Origin: Nesterenkonia sp. PF2B19
GTDB lineage: Bacteria > Actinomycetota > Actinomycetes > Actinomycetales > Micrococcaceae
Assembly (NCBI RefSeq): GCF_001758425.2
Contig: NZ_MDSS02000008.1
Span: 1 to 64,000 of the forward strand
Direction of reading: 5' to 3'
DNA length: 64,000 nucleotides
Positions 9,326 through 18,963 of the stretch are shown here, in pieces. The notes below the pieces were generated by a model. It was not told the origin of the DNA, searched no databases, and saw only the letters and a program-made list of their open reading frames with translations. The stretch's first letter is position 1. Each line of letters starts with the position of its first letter. Position numbers and translations under genes: made by a program.

Positions 9326-10674
9326 GTGACAGATTCATTCCGCCGCGAGGCCTCCGGCCCGTCCCCGGCCCCGAGCTCGTCCACCGCCCTGCTGACCGAC
9401 CAGTACGAGCTGACCATGCTCCAGGCCGCGCTGCACTCGGGCGCGGCGCACCGGCGCTGCACCTTCGAGGTCTTCACCCGCAGCCTGCCTGCCGGGCGCC
9501 GCTACGGCATCGTCGCCGGCACGGGTCGTCTGCTCGAGGGACTGGCGGACTTCCGCTTCGGGGACGAGGAGCTGGGCTTCCTGGCGGACCATCGGATCGT
9601 CGACGATGCGACGCTGGACTTCCTGCGCGGCTACCGCTTCAGCGGCAGCATCCACGGCTACGCCGAGGGTGAGATCTTCCTGCCGCATTCGCCGGTGCTG
9701 CGCGTGGAGTCCACCTTCGCCGAGGCGACCCTGCTGGAGACCTATGTGCTCTCGGTGCTCAACCATGACTCGGCGGTGGCCTCGGCCGCGTCCCGCATGA
9801 CCATGGCCGCGGGCGATCGGCCCTGTGTGGAGATGGGCTCCCGCCGCACCCAGGAGTCCTCAGCGGTCGCCGCGGCGCGCGCAGCCGTGATCACCGGATT
9901 CTCCGCGACCTCGAACCTGGAGGCCGGACGCCGGTGGCAGCTGCCCACATTGGGCACCGCGGCGCACGCCTTCACCCTGCTGCATGATTCCGAGGAGCAG
10001 GCCTTCGCCGCCCAGGTGGAGGCCTTCGGCGCGGGCACCTCGCTGCTGGTGGACACCTATGACGTCGAGGCGGCGGTGCGGCGGGCGGTGGAGATCGCCG
10101 GCCGGGAACTGGGCGCGGTCCGCCTGGACTCGGGCGACCTCGTGGAGCAGGCCCATCAGGTCCGCGCCCTGCTGGACTCGCTGGGCAACACCGAGACCCG
10201 CATCATCGTCACCTCGGATCTCGACGAGTACGCGATCGCCCGTCTGCAGTCCGCTCCGGTGGACTCCTACGGGGTGGGCACCCAGCTGGTGACCGGATCG
10301 GGGGCTCCCACCGCCTCGATGGTCTACAAGCTGGTGGAGCGCACCGACGACGACGGCGCCCCGGTTCCGGTCGCCAAGACGGCGGTGGGCAAACGCAGTG
10401 TGGGCGGCACGAAGCATCCGGTGCGGACCTATGACGGCGACGGTGTGGCCGACGCCGAGGTGATCGGCGTGGGCCACGCCCCGCGGCTGGAGACGGACTC
10501 GTTCCGCGAGCTGATGGTGCCGCTGGTCGTCGACGGCGAGATCCGCACTGAGCACACCGGCGCGCCGGGGGTCGAGCGCGCCCGCGAGCGTCACCGGGCT
10601 TCGGTGGCGGAGCTGCCGCCCGCGGCCGCCCGGCTGCAGGACGCGAGCCGGTCCTGCCCACGATCTTCTCGTGA
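9326..10674 (+). CDS. pncB: Nicotinate phosphoribosyltransferase, frame broken near 10640
   Basis: Converts nicotinate and PRPP to nicotinate mononucleotide in the Preiss-Handler NAD salvage route. GTG start at 9326. Motifs include LLTDQYELTMLQAALHSG near residues 23-40, FEVFTRSLPAGRRYG, the PRPP-site region VRLDSGDL near 265 and YGVGTQLVTG near 315. The frame has no stop where expected and would run on to 11374 across the next gene. A shift of one base at the GG of 10639-10640 gives the normal ending GREPVLPTIFS and a TGA at 10672-10674, for 449 residues. I infer a GGG to GG loss in the sequence. It pairs with pncA 2 kb downstream. Confidence 0.9.
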
Positions 10675-10732
10675 GGCCCCGGGGCTCACCGACCCGCAGC
10701 TGACCGGCCCGCAGCTGACCGGCCCGGAGCCG

Positions 10733-11293
10733 TCACTGGTCGGCCCCGTCGGCGGCCGTGTGCGGTGCCACACCCTCTTCGCTGAAGAGGCTGATGATCT
10801 CGGCCTCTCCCGGGCCGGCCGCGCTGAGGTTGTGCGGGATGAGCGTGTCGAACTCGGCGGCCTCTCCGCGGCCGAGGATCAGCTCCTCGTCGCCGAGCTG
10901 CAGCCGCAATCGGCCGGAGGCCACATAGAACCACTCATAGCCCGGATGGGTGTGCAGCTGCTCCTGCCGGGGACGTTCCGCGTAGGTGATCCGGAACGCG
11001 TTGACCGGGGACCGCTCCTCGGACAGCGGCTGGACGACCATGTCCTCGGTGCGCCATCCGGGGCGACATACCCGTGGGTCCGGCGTCTGGAGGACCAGCA
11101 GGTCGTCGACGGCGATCCCGAGCTCACGCGTCAGAGGCAGCAGCAGCTCGAGGCTGGCCTGCCGCTTTCCGGACTCCAGCCGCGAGATCGTCGAGGCGGA
11201 GATCCCCGAGGCACGGGCCAGTCGGTCCAGAGTCCAGCCGCGTCCCGTCCGGGCGGCCCGCAGCCTGATGCCGACCTGGGCGAGTTCCTTCAT
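10733..11293 (-). CDS. XRE-family regulator with C-terminal cupin domain
   Basis: 186 residues from ATG 11293. Residues 8-62 are a helix-turn-helix of the XRE type (IRLRAARTGRGWTLDRLARASGISASTISRLESGKRQ), residues 100-180 a cupin barrel with HTHPGYEWFYVASGRLRL and GRGEAAEFDTLIPH. This architecture usually senses a small ligand in the cupin. It diverges from the thioredoxin-reductase-like gene at 11403 and probably controls it and itself through the palindrome at 11347-11361. An upstream in-frame extension to 11416 would cover the whole promoter region and was rejected. Confidence 0.88.
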   Translation of the reverse strand: MKELAQVGIRLRAARTGRGWTLDRLARASGISASTISRLESGKRQASLELLLPLTRELGIAVDDLLVLQTPDPRVCRPGWRTEDMVVQPLSEERSPVNAFRITYAERPRQEQLHTHPGYEWFYVASGRLRLQLGDEELILGRGEAAEFDTLIPHNLSAAGPGEAEIISLFSEEGVAPHTAADGADQ

Positions 11294-11346
11294 CTGCGGC
11301 CATCCTCTCCGACGACACGTCCTGTCCCCTCGATCCTGCCCAGTTT

Positions 11347-11361
11347 TTGCAGTTTCTGCAA
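11347..11361. promoter_or_regulatory. Palindromic operator candidate for the XRE-cupin regulator
   Basis: TTGCAG-TTT-CTGCAA is a perfect inverted repeat with 6-base arms, lying midway in the 109-base gap between the divergent regulator and thioredoxin-reductase-like gene. Size and position suit an XRE dimer site. Assignment is by position only. Confidence 0.6.
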
Positions 11362-11402
11362 GATGTCTTTCTGAGAACGTGTCGCAGGAGGACCATGGAG
11401 CC

Positions 11403-12454
11403 ATGACCACAGACACTCCTCACATCACTCCGTCCACCGACCACTCCCCCTCCACCGCCGAGGGAGAGCAGTATGACGCCCTCGTCATCGGCGGCGGCCC
11501 CGCCGGGCTCAGCGCCGCCGTCGCCCTGGGACGCTCCCTGCGGCGGGTGCTGATCATCGACGCCGGAGCCCCGCGCAATCGCTTCGCCTCCCATATGCAC
11601 ACGGTGCTCGGCCACGAAGGGATCGATCCCGCCGAGCTGCTGCGTCGCGGCCGCCAGGAGGCGCTGAGCTACGGGGCCGACATCATCTCCGGGCGCGTCA
11701 CCCGGCTGGCCGAGGCCACCGGTGCCGGCCCCGCGTCCATGGTCGCCGCCCTGGAGGACGGCCGGACCGTCTTCGGCGGCGTCGTCATCGCCGCCGCAGG
11801 CCTGGCCGACCAGCTCCCGGAGATTCCCGGCCTGGCCGAGCGCTGGGGCCGTTCCGTGCTCCACTGCCCCTACTGCCACGGCTGGGAGGTCCGGGGACAG
11901 CGCATCGGCGTGCTGGCCACAAGCCCGTTCGCCCTCCACCACGCCGAGCTGCTGCGCCAGTGGACCGACCGGATCACCTTTTTCAGCGCCGGCGCCGGAG
12001 AGCTCTCCGAGGAGACCGCCGCCCGCCTGAGCGCACGGGGCGTGAGGATCGAGCCTGTCGAGGTCACGGAGGTCGAGGGGGCAGGTGATGCGCTCTCCGG
12101 GGTGATCCTGGCCGACGGGCGCCACGTGCCGGTGGACGCGCTGTTCACCCTCGGGGCGCTGCGCCCCCATGACGGCTTCCTCGCCGGCTTCGAGCTGGAC
12201 CGAACCCCGAGCCCCATGGGTGACGTCCTCGCCGTCGACGCCACCGGCCGCACCAGCCACCCACGCATCTGGCCGCCGGGAACGTGGCCAGCCCGGCAGC
12301 CAATGTGGTGGTGTCGATGAGCGGGGGCACCATGGCCGGCGCCGGGGCCAACATGGCGCTGGTGACCGAAGACTTCGACCTCGCCCAGCAGACCGCCCAG
12401 CAGCAGGACGCCGCGCTCGACGGCACGCCAGGAGCCCTCGCATCGCGCACGTGA
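11403..12454 (+). CDS. Thioredoxin-reductase-like NAD(P)/FAD oxidoreductase, frame broken near 12271
   Basis: FAD-dependent disulfide oxidoreductase of the class found beside XRE-cupin regulators. ATG 11403 with GCAGGAGG upstream. FAD loop GGGPAGLSAAVALGRSLR near residues 30-47, redox site HCPYCHGWE near 156-164, and after the break the second FAD motif AAGNVASPAANVVVSM with a C-terminal helix. Frame one ends out of register at 12320; adding one G in the GG at 12271-12272 joins the parts into a 350-residue protein ending at TGA 12452-12454. No thioredoxin gene is adjacent, so the electron acceptor is unknown. Confidence 0.86.
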
Positions 12455-12527
12455 CCCCTCCCTCGGCGGTGCAGTAGCGTGGTCACCACGTGGACGATCC
12501 CACGCCCACCGTCGAAGGAGGAGTTCC

Positions 12528-13172
12528 ATGGCCGACGCTCTGATCATCGTCGACGTCCAGCAAGATTTCTGTGAAGGCGGCGCGCTCGCCGTGCAGGGCG
12601 GCGCCCAGGTGGCCGGCGAGATCAGCGAGCACCTGGAAGTCGCCCACGCGGACTATGACGCCGTGGCCACCACTCAGGACTGGCACATCGACCCGGGCGG
12701 CCACTTCTCCGCCGACCCGGACTTCCGGACCAGCTGGCCGGTCCACTGTGTGGCGGGCGAGCGCGGAGCCGAGCTGCACGACGACCTGGACACCGAGCAC
12801 GTCGGGGCCCGCTTCCTCAAGGGGCTGTACTCCGACGGCTACTCGGGCTTCGAAGGGATGTTGGGAGACCCGGAGCGGGTCGGCACCCTGGAGGGCGAGA
12901 AGGGCGTCAAGGTCACCCCGGGCGACGCCGTGGCCGAGGACGCGCCGGACCTGCACGCCTGGCTGACGGAGCAGGAGATCGACACCGTCACCGTGGTGGG
13001 GCTGGCCACCGACCACTGTGTGCGCGCCACGGTCCTGGACGCCGTGGAGAACGGGTATCAGGTCCGGGTGATCCGGGAGCTGACCGCAGGGGTGGACCCG
13101 GACAGGACCGCAGAGGCCTGGGAGGAGTTCGCCGAGGCGGACGTGGAGATCCTCAGCCTCGACGACCTGTGA
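12528..13172 (+). CDS. pncA: Nicotinamidase
   Basis: Isochorismatase-fold amidase converting nicotinamide to nicotinate, feeding PncB. 214 residues from ATG 12528 with GAAGGAGG ahead of it. Catalytic triad visible: D9 in LIIVDVQQDF, the lysine in FLKGLYSD near residue 105, and the cysteine in ATDHCVRAT near 165. Metal-site residues in TQDWHIDPGGHFS near 45-57. The protein is intact. Confidence 0.95.
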   Translation: MADALIIVDVQQDFCEGGALAVQGGAQVAGEISEHLEVAHADYDAVATTQDWHIDPGGHFSADPDFRTSWPVHCVAGERGAELHDDLDTEHVGARFLKGLYSDGYSGFEGMLGDPERVGTLEGEKGVKVTPGDAVAEDAPDLHAWLTEQEIDTVTVVGLATDHCVRATVLDAVENGYQVRVIRELTAGVDPDRTAEAWEEFAEADVEILSLDDL

Positions 13173-13181
13173 GCCCCGCAC

Positions 13182-13197
13182 GGCCGGCCCTGCCGGC
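13182..13197. terminator. Short hairpin between convergent pncA and helicase genes
   Basis: GCCGGC-CCT-GCCGGC forms a 6-bp GC stem in the 55-base gap between two convergent genes. It has no T run. Weak candidate for a shared terminator. Confidence 0.3.
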
Positions 13198-13227
13198 ACC
13201 GGCGGGATGCACGGTGCCGCAGTCTGC

Positions 13228-15030
13228 TCATCTCCGGCCGACGAACCAGTTCTGCAGCTTCTTCAGCCGAGCCTCCAGCTGCGCCTGGGTGGCCTGGCCC
13301 ACCTGAGGCCCGCCGCAGGCCTCCCGGAGCTTGTTGTGCACCGTGCCCTGGTGCATGCCCGTCTTGGCCGAGTAGGCCGAGACCGAGGAGTTGAGCTGGC
13401 TGCGCAGCTTCTTGAGCTGCCGGTGGTCCACCACGTCGGCCGGCCGCTCCCGGGCCGCCTCCGGTCGGCGCTTGAGCTGCTGGGCCTGGTGCTGCTTCAG
13501 CAGGGTGGAGACCTGCTCCGGCTCGAGAAGCCCGGGGATGCCCAGGAAGTCCATCTCCTCCTCGGAGCCCACGGCCCCTCCGAGGCCGAACTCGTCACCG
13601 TCGAAGAGGACCTTGTCGAAGGCGGCGTTCGAGTGGAGCGCGGCGAACTTCCCCTTGGTCAGCTCCTCGGAGGCGCGGTCCTCCTTCTCCGCCTCGTCCA
13701 GGAGGTCCTGCTCCGGGATCTCGCCCTCCTCATCGTGGGCCTGCGGCACCTCCAGGGCGTGGTCCCGCTCCTCCTCCATCTCGTTGGCCAGCTCGGTGAG
13801 CACCGGCACGGAGGGCAGGAAGACGCTGGCGACCTCGTTGGCCTGGCGGCGACGCACGAAGCGACCGATCGCCTGGGCGAAGAACAGCGGCGTCGACGTC
13901 GAGGTCGCATAGACTCCCACGCACAGCCGAGGCACGTCCACGCCTTCGGAGACCATCCGGACCGCGACCATCCACATCCGCGAGCCGTCCGCGGAGAAGT
14001 CCTCGATGCGTTGCGAGGCCTCCTTGTCATCCGAGAGGACGATCGTCGTCTTCTGACCGGTGAGCTGGTCCAACTGGGCGGCATAGGCACGTGCCGTCTC
14101 GTGGTCGGTCGCGATGACCAGCCCCCCAGCGTCCTCCACCTTCTCCCGCACGTTCAGCAGCCGCCGATGGGCGGCCGAGAGCACAGCGGGGATCCACTCA
14201 CCCTCGGGATTCAGCGCCGTGCGCCAGGCGTGATTGGTGATGTCCTTGGTGGCGGCCGCCCCGAGCTGGGCCTCCATCTCCTCACCGGCGGAGGTGCGCC
14301 AGCGCATGTTGCCCGAGTAGGCCATGAAGACCACGGGCCGCACGACCTTGTCCTTCAGCGCAGGTCCGTAGCCGTACGAGTAGTCCGCCTTCGAGCGTCG
14401 CACACCATCGGCATCCTCCACGTAGTCGACGAACGGGATGGGTGAGGTGTCCGAGCGGAACGGTGTGCCGGTCAGGGCGAGCCGGCGCCTGGCGGGGATG
14501 AAGGCCTCGCGGATGCCGTCGCCCCAGGAGAGTGCGTCCCCGGCATGGTGGATCTCGTCCAGGATCACCAGGGTGCGTCCTGCTTCGGTCTTGTTCCGAT
14601 GCAGGGCCGGCTTGTTCGCCACCTGGGCATACGTCACCGCGACTCCGATGTACTGCCGGCCGTGACGGCCGTCGGAGTTCTTGAAGTTCGGGTCGATGGC
14701 CAGGCCGATGCGGGAGGCAGCATCGGCCCACTGATGCTTGAGGTGCTCGGTGGGCGCCACCACACAGATGCGATTGATCTCCCCGGAGTCCACCAGCAGC
14801 TTCGCCACACGCAGAGCGAAGGTCGTCTTGCCGGCCCCGGGCGTGGCGACCGCCATGAAGTCCTGCGGAGACTTCTGGATGTAGAGGTCGAGGGCCTCCT
14901 GCTGCCATTGGCGCAGCTTCGGCGCGGTGCCGCGGGCGGCACGGTGCGGATAGACCGGCGGCATCGAGGCCCCGACGTCGGTGCCGACGTCGAACAGCGA
15001 CTCGGTCTGAACGCCTGAGGAATCAGTCAC
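13228..15030 (-). CDS. DEAD/DEAH-box helicase (SF2)
   Basis: 600-residue superfamily 2 helicase from a GTG at 15030. Motif I ATPGAGKTTFALRVAKLL near residues 62-79, motif Ia VVAPTEHLKHQW, motif II DEIHHAG near 165-171, motif III LTGTPFRSD, and in domain 2 motif V VSEGVDVPRLCVGVYAT and motif VI QAIGRFVRRR. An acidic helical segment and a C-terminal helical domain (KLRSQLNSSVSAYSAKTGMHQG) follow. This class is widespread as a stand-alone helicase in actinobacteria; no nuclease or methylase partner is adjacent, so there is no reason to call it restriction-related. Confidence 0.9.
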   Translation of the reverse strand: MTDSSGVQTESLFDVGTDVGASMPPVYPHRAARGTAPKLRQWQQEALDLYIQKSPQDFMAVATPGAGKTTFALRVAKLLVDSGEINRICVVAPTEHLKHQWADAASRIGLAIDPNFKNSDGRHGRQYIGVAVTYAQVANKPALHRNKTEAGRTLVILDEIHHAGDALSWGDGIREAFIPARRRLALTGTPFRSDTSPIPFVDYVEDADGVRRSKADYSYGYGPALKDKVVRPVVFMAYSGNMRWRTSAGEEMEAQLGAAATKDITNHAWRTALNPEGEWIPAVLSAAHRRLLNVREKVEDAGGLVIATDHETARAYAAQLDQLTGQKTTIVLSDDKEASQRIEDFSADGSRMWMVAVRMVSEGVDVPRLCVGVYATSTSTPLFFAQAIGRFVRRRQANEVASVFLPSVPVLTELANEMEEERDHALEVPQAHDEEGEIPEQDLLDEAEKEDRASEELTKGKFAALHSNAAFDKVLFDGDEFGLGGAVGSEEEMDFLGIPGLLEPEQVSTLLKQHQAQQLKRRPEAARERPADVVDHRQLKKLRSQLNSSVSAYSAKTGMHQGTVHNKLREACGGPQVGQATQAQLEARLKKLQNWFVGRR

Positions 15031-15249
15031 GGCTGTACTTGCACCCTTGATGGTCGAGTTCCGGTGATGACGAGAGGCGGCTGGGACGGCCGCAGGCGCG
15101 GGTCTGCGCCGCGAAGGATCTGCTCATGGCGCCGGCGCACTGCGCACCCGGCGGCCCGGTGGAGGGCACACGCTGACGATGCCCCGACAGGCACGCACAC
15201 CGGGGCGAGATCGGATCAGTGCACCAGGAGCCGCGATGATGGGGCAGGC

Positions 15250-15666
15250 TCAGCGATTCCGGCCGAAGCCGAAGAAGCCGCCGCCTCGACGACCGCCGGA
15301 CTCACCGTCGCCGTCGCCGCCGCCCTGAAGTCCTTCGTAGATCTCCTGGCACTCGGGGCAGACCGGGAACTTCTTGGGGTCCCGGGACGGAACCCACACC
15401 TTCCCACAGAGGGCCACGACGGCGCCGCCCTCCAGGGCGGACTCCATGATCCGGTCCTTCTTCACGTAGTGGGAGAAGCGCTCGTGGTCGCCCGGCTCGG
15501 ACAGCTGCTCCTGGTGCTCCCGCTCGATCGTCGCCGCGCCGCCAGGCGACGGAGCCGAGGACGGGTCCGCAGTGTGCATGCCGAAGGGGACCCGGGCCGC
15601 GGCAGCGCCGAGGTCCTCCTCACGGGACGGGCGGAGGCTGTGCTGGTGAACCATCATGGCCGCCAT
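15250..15666 (-). CDS. DUF3039 family protein
   Basis: Small actinobacterial protein of unknown function. Conserved core EPGDHERFSHYVKKDRIMESALEGGAVVALCGKVWVPSRDPKKFPVCPECQEIYEGL, with Cys residues (LCG and CPEC) that look like a zinc ribbon, then a Gly-rich tail ending FGFGRNR. Start uncertain: a GTG at 15717 overlaps the phosphatase stop (GTGA), ATG codons lie at 15666, 15657 and 15654, and homologues begin nearer the ATG at 15579. I chose 15666 because AGGGTGG sits nine bases upstream. Confidence 0.82.
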   Translation of the reverse strand: MAAMMVHQHSLRPSREEDLGAAAARVPFGMHTADPSSAPSPGGAATIEREHQEQLSEPGDHERFSHYVKKDRIMESALEGGAVVALCGKVWVPSRDPKKFPVCPECQEIYEGLQGGGDGDGESGGRRGGGFFGFGRNR

Positions 15667-15713
15667 TCTACCGGTCCACCCTGACAGCGGGGAGCAGGCG
15701 ACGTCGGCGTCGC

Positions 15714-16502
15714 TCACCCCGGATCCACAAGGTGGGCGCGCAGTCGCCGGTGCAGGGCGGCGTCGAGGCCGGCGCGTTCCAGTCGGTCACGCAGTCCCTC
15801 CGGGCCGCCCAGCTGCTCCAGCATCGCCCGCATCGTGGCCTCCGGGGCCCGCAGCATCGCGTGGTTCCGGTCGACGTCCCGCATGCGCCCGTCAGGGGCC
15901 GCGACATGGCCTGCCGACCTCAGCCGTGTCAGCACGGCGGGAACTCTGGCATCGGTGGCGGTGTAGTCGGCGACGATGTCCTCGGTCCGGGCCCCCAGAG
16001 CTGCCAGCACGGCGGCCACCACCACACCGGTGCGGTCCTTGCCCGCCGCGCAGTGGACCAGGGCACCTCCCGGATGCTCCGCGACGTGCCGCACCGCCTG
16101 CACCAGATCGGCGGCCCGTCCGTCCACCAGCGAGGCGTACCAGCGGCCGGCGCCCTCAGGGCTCGTCGTCTGCTCGAACACCGCCGCCATCACCTCGGGG
16201 TCGGCCACCTCCTGGGTCAGCGGAAGATGATGCCTGCGCATGCCATAGTCGGCCGCCAGACCCGGGCCCGTGGCCCGCAGCTCCTGGTCCGAGCGCAGGT
16301 CGATGATCCTCCGCAGACCAGTGGCGGTCAGCTCTGCCAGCTGGTCCGCCGAGGCGAGGGCGACGTCGTCAGCGCGCCACAGCCGCGCCGGACGCAGTCT
16401 CCCTCCGCGGACGGGCAGCCCCCCGAGGTCCCGCAGGTTCTCGAGCCGGGACAGCCGCAGACGGGGCCGGGAGCCCGACTGCGCGGGTGAGGACTCAGGC
16501 AT
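15714..16502 (-). CDS. Tyrosine-protein phosphatase
   Basis: 262-residue member of the LipA/Y-phosphatase family. The P-loop signature HCAAGKDRTGV lies near residues 137-147, with the N-terminal NLRDLGGLPVRGGRLRPARLWRAD and the helical RIIDLRSDQE that precede it in this family. Substrate unknown (protein phosphotyrosine or phosphoinositide). Overlaps the end of the ABC permease gene by 8 bases and the possible DUF3039 GTG by four. Confidence 0.9.
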   Translation of the reverse strand: MPESSPAQSGSRPRLRLSRLENLRDLGGLPVRGGRLRPARLWRADDVALASADQLAELTATGLRRIIDLRSDQELRATGPGLAADYGMRRHHLPLTQEVADPEVMAAVFEQTTSPEGAGRWYASLVDGRAADLVQAVRHVAEHPGGALVHCAAGKDRTGVVVAAVLAALGARTEDIVADYTATDARVPAVLTRLRSAGHVAAPDGRMRDVDRNHAMLRAPEATMRAMLEQLGGPEGLRDRLERAGLDAALHRRLRAHLVDPG

Positions 16503-18083
16503 GGGCCTGCACCTGCTGGAACAGCTCCGGCTGGCTGCGGTCGAAGACCCGTGCGCCCAGGAGGAGTCCCGCCCCCAGGATGCCAGCTCCCTTGAGCACG
16601 GCGACCGTCGCCGTCACCGCGCCCACCCAGCCGATGCCGGTGAACGTCCAGACGATCCAGCCCACCAGCTCCGGGACCATGAGCAGTCCGATGGCCGCCA
16701 TGGAGAGGAGCTGGATCACCATGACCCGCCCCAGCGCGCCCTGCGGCTGTTTGAACGGGCTGTCCCCCGGCTTGGGCACCGGGTAGGTGAAGCGCGCCGA
16801 GACCAGGGAGGAGACGCCCACAGCGGTCAGCAGCATCCCGACGCTGACCGTCGTCGTCAGCACCATCGGCATCAGCCACCGGCGATCCAGGAAGGGACCA
16901 TCGCGGCGAGCAGCGTCGCCGGAAGGGCGAAGGTCAGCAGGGCGACAGCCCGACCCGCGCGATCGTCGACGCCGCGGATCCCGGCGGTCACATGCAGGCT
17001 GAAGGCCGTGTGGTCATAGGAGACGTCCGCGGAGATCGCATAGCCGAGGGTGAAGGCGAGGAACGGTCCAAGGCCGTAGAGGAAGACCGTCTGGCCGGTC
17101 TGCAGATGCAGGAAGATCGCCAGGATCACCAGCCCGGGGACCACCACCAGCGATCCCCCATACCGCGGGTCCTTGAGCCAGTACGTCAGCGACCGGGCCG
17201 CGACTGCGCCCCACGGGCGGTCGGGGAAGATCGTGAAGAGACCCAGCCTGCCCTGCTGAGCGGATCGTCGTCGTGTCTTCGGTGCCGGCGGTCGTTCGGT
17301 GAGCGTGACGAGACCGGCCCGGACCACCAGCAGGGCCGCCGCGATCGTTGCAGCGAGCACCAACAGGTGCAGCGCGAGGGCTCCCCAGCGACCGGCGGCG
17401 ACGTCCCCGGGCAGCGCCGCCCCCGCGCCGAGCGGGGTGTAGGACACCACGCCGGCGATCGTCGGCATCGCCTCGGCGAGACCTCCGGCGGTGTTCTGCA
17501 CCATGGTGATCGCCGGCCAGATGAGCATGGCGAGCCCCAGGCCCAGGATCGCCATGAGGTCCCGGAACCGGCGCCCGTCGAGCCAGGCGCTGGCCGCCGT
17601 CACCGCGGCCTGGCTGACCAGGGAGAACGTCAGCAGCAGCACGGGCGCGCTGACGAACGCGACGACCAGCGCGGCAGGCTCCGCCCGCCAGTAGAGGATG
17701 TAGCCGATCAGCCACAGCAGCGTCAGGACCGACCCGATCGAGACCAGCCCGCACAGCAGCAGACCCACCACCAGGGTGCGCCGCGGCAGCCCGTAGGTCA
17801 CCAGCTGCTTCGGATCCATCACCGTGTCTCCGCCGGTCAGGAAGAGCGGGACCAGCAGCCAGAGGAGCATCACGCCCGCACCGAGCAGCACCGAGTACGT
17901 CTGGCGCAGCTCCGGCTCCAGGCCCACCAGAGGTGACCCGCCGGCCACCATCCCGGCGACGACCAGTCCCGTGATGCCCACCCCGTAGAGCAGGGCGAAG
18001 AGGGTGCCGACCACCTGCCAGGCGGATCGCTTGAAGCTGTTGGCGGACAGCGTGAGCTTGAGCCGGATCAGAGTCGCAACCAT
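16495..18083 (-). CDS. ABC exporter membrane protein, frame broken near 16872
   Basis: Multi-pass permease partner of the ATPase at 18068-18880, with about 12 hydrophobic segments. The frame from ATG 18083 stops at 16872 after PSWIAGG, and the next frame continues immediately with PMVLTTTVSVGMLLTAVGVSSLVSARFTYPVPKPGD, the typical end of this actinobacterial permease. Restoring one C or G around 16872-16884 gives 529 residues, the usual length. The ATG at 16872 that would start a separate 125-residue protein has no ribosome binding site. Overlaps the ATPase gene by 16 bases. Substrate unknown. Confidence 0.85.
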
Positions 18084-18880
18084 GACAGCTCCTGTTCGCC
18101 GCCTTCGAGCCCGACGAGCTCCACGAAGCGGCTCTCCAGGTCCTGGCCGTCGCGGACCTGCTCGACCGTGCCGGAGGCCAGGAGCCGTCCCTCGGTGATG
18201 ACGCCCACATGCGTGCACATGCGCTCGACCAGGTCCATCACGTGGCTGGAGAGGATCACGGTGCCGCCGGAGGCCACATAGCTGTCGAGCAGCCCGCGAA
18301 TGGTGCGGGCCGAGACCGGGTCGACCGCTTCGAACGGTTCGTCGAGCACCAGAAGCTCCGGGGCGTGGATCATCGCGGAGGCCAGGGCGATCTTCTTGGT
18401 CATGCCTGCCGAGTAGTCGGCGACCAGCGTGTCCGCGGCGTCGGCGAGGCCCAGCACGCGCAGCAGGTCAGCGGAGCGCTGAGCCACGGTCTCCCGATCC
18501 ATGCCGCGCAGCAGCCCCGCATAGGTCACCAGCTGCTCACCGGTGAGCCGATTGAACAGCACGACGCCGTCGGCCAGCACGCCCATGCGCCTCTTGGCCG
18601 CCAGAGGCCGCTCCCAGACGTCGATGCCGCCGACCTCCGCCGCGCCCTGGTCCGGGCGCAGCAGCCCGGTCGCCATGGAGAGCGACGTCGTTTTGCCGGC
18701 GCCGTTGGGACCCACGAAGCCGTAGAAGGATCCGCGGGGGACCTCCAGGTCCAGGCCGGCCACCGCGAGCTTCTCGCCGAAACGCTTGGTGAGGCCTCGC
18801 AGCCGCAGGGCCGCGACGCCGGCATCCTGGCGGGGCGAGCCGGCCGGAGCGGGGAACGGTGTCTCAGCGATGTCTGCCAT
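18068..18880 (-). CDS. ABC transporter ATP-binding protein
   Basis: 270-residue ATPase. Walker A GPNGAGKTTS near residues 57-66, signature YSAGMTKKIALASAMI near 156-171, Walker B ELLVLDEPFEAVDP near 174-187 and switch LSSHVMDLVERM. The A-P rich first 25 residues are non-conserved. Works with the permease encoded immediately downstream; domain type (CcmA/DrrA-like) suggests an exporter. Confidence 0.93.
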   Translation of the reverse strand: MADIAETPFPAPAGSPRQDAGVAALRLRGLTKRFGEKLAVAGLDLEVPRGSFYGFVGPNGAGKTTSLSMATGLLRPDQGAAEVGGIDVWERPLAAKRRMGVLADGVVLFNRLTGEQLVTYAGLLRGMDRETVAQRSADLLRVLGLADAADTLVADYSAGMTKKIALASAMIHAPELLVLDEPFEAVDPVSARTIRGLLDSYVASGGTVILSSHVMDLVERMCTHVGVITEGRLLASGTVEQVRDGQDLESRFVELVGLEGGEQELSWLRL

Positions 18881-18963
18881 GGGCCACAGGCTACTGGCCC
18901 GATCGGATGTCGAGCATCCACCCTCGGGATGATCCAGGAGGTCGGTGTCCGCCGGCGACGGGC

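Noticed and set aside
9026-11374. 782-residue continuous frame across pncB and the next gene
   Set aside because: It results from the frameshift at 10640 that removes the pncB stop; the tail after that point is antisense to the XRE-cupin gene.
13228-15030. Restriction or phage-defence helicase
   Set aside because: Solitary SF2 helicase, no nuclease, methylase or defence partner on either side; common in actinobacteria.
15031-15249. RNA gene between helicase and DUF3039
   Set aside because: Only a weak CCCCG...CGGGG pairing; no tRNA fold or conserved RNA motif.
16495-16872. Separate small membrane protein starting at ATG 16872
   Set aside because: No ribosome binding site, and it completes the ABC permease to the normal length and C-terminal motif.
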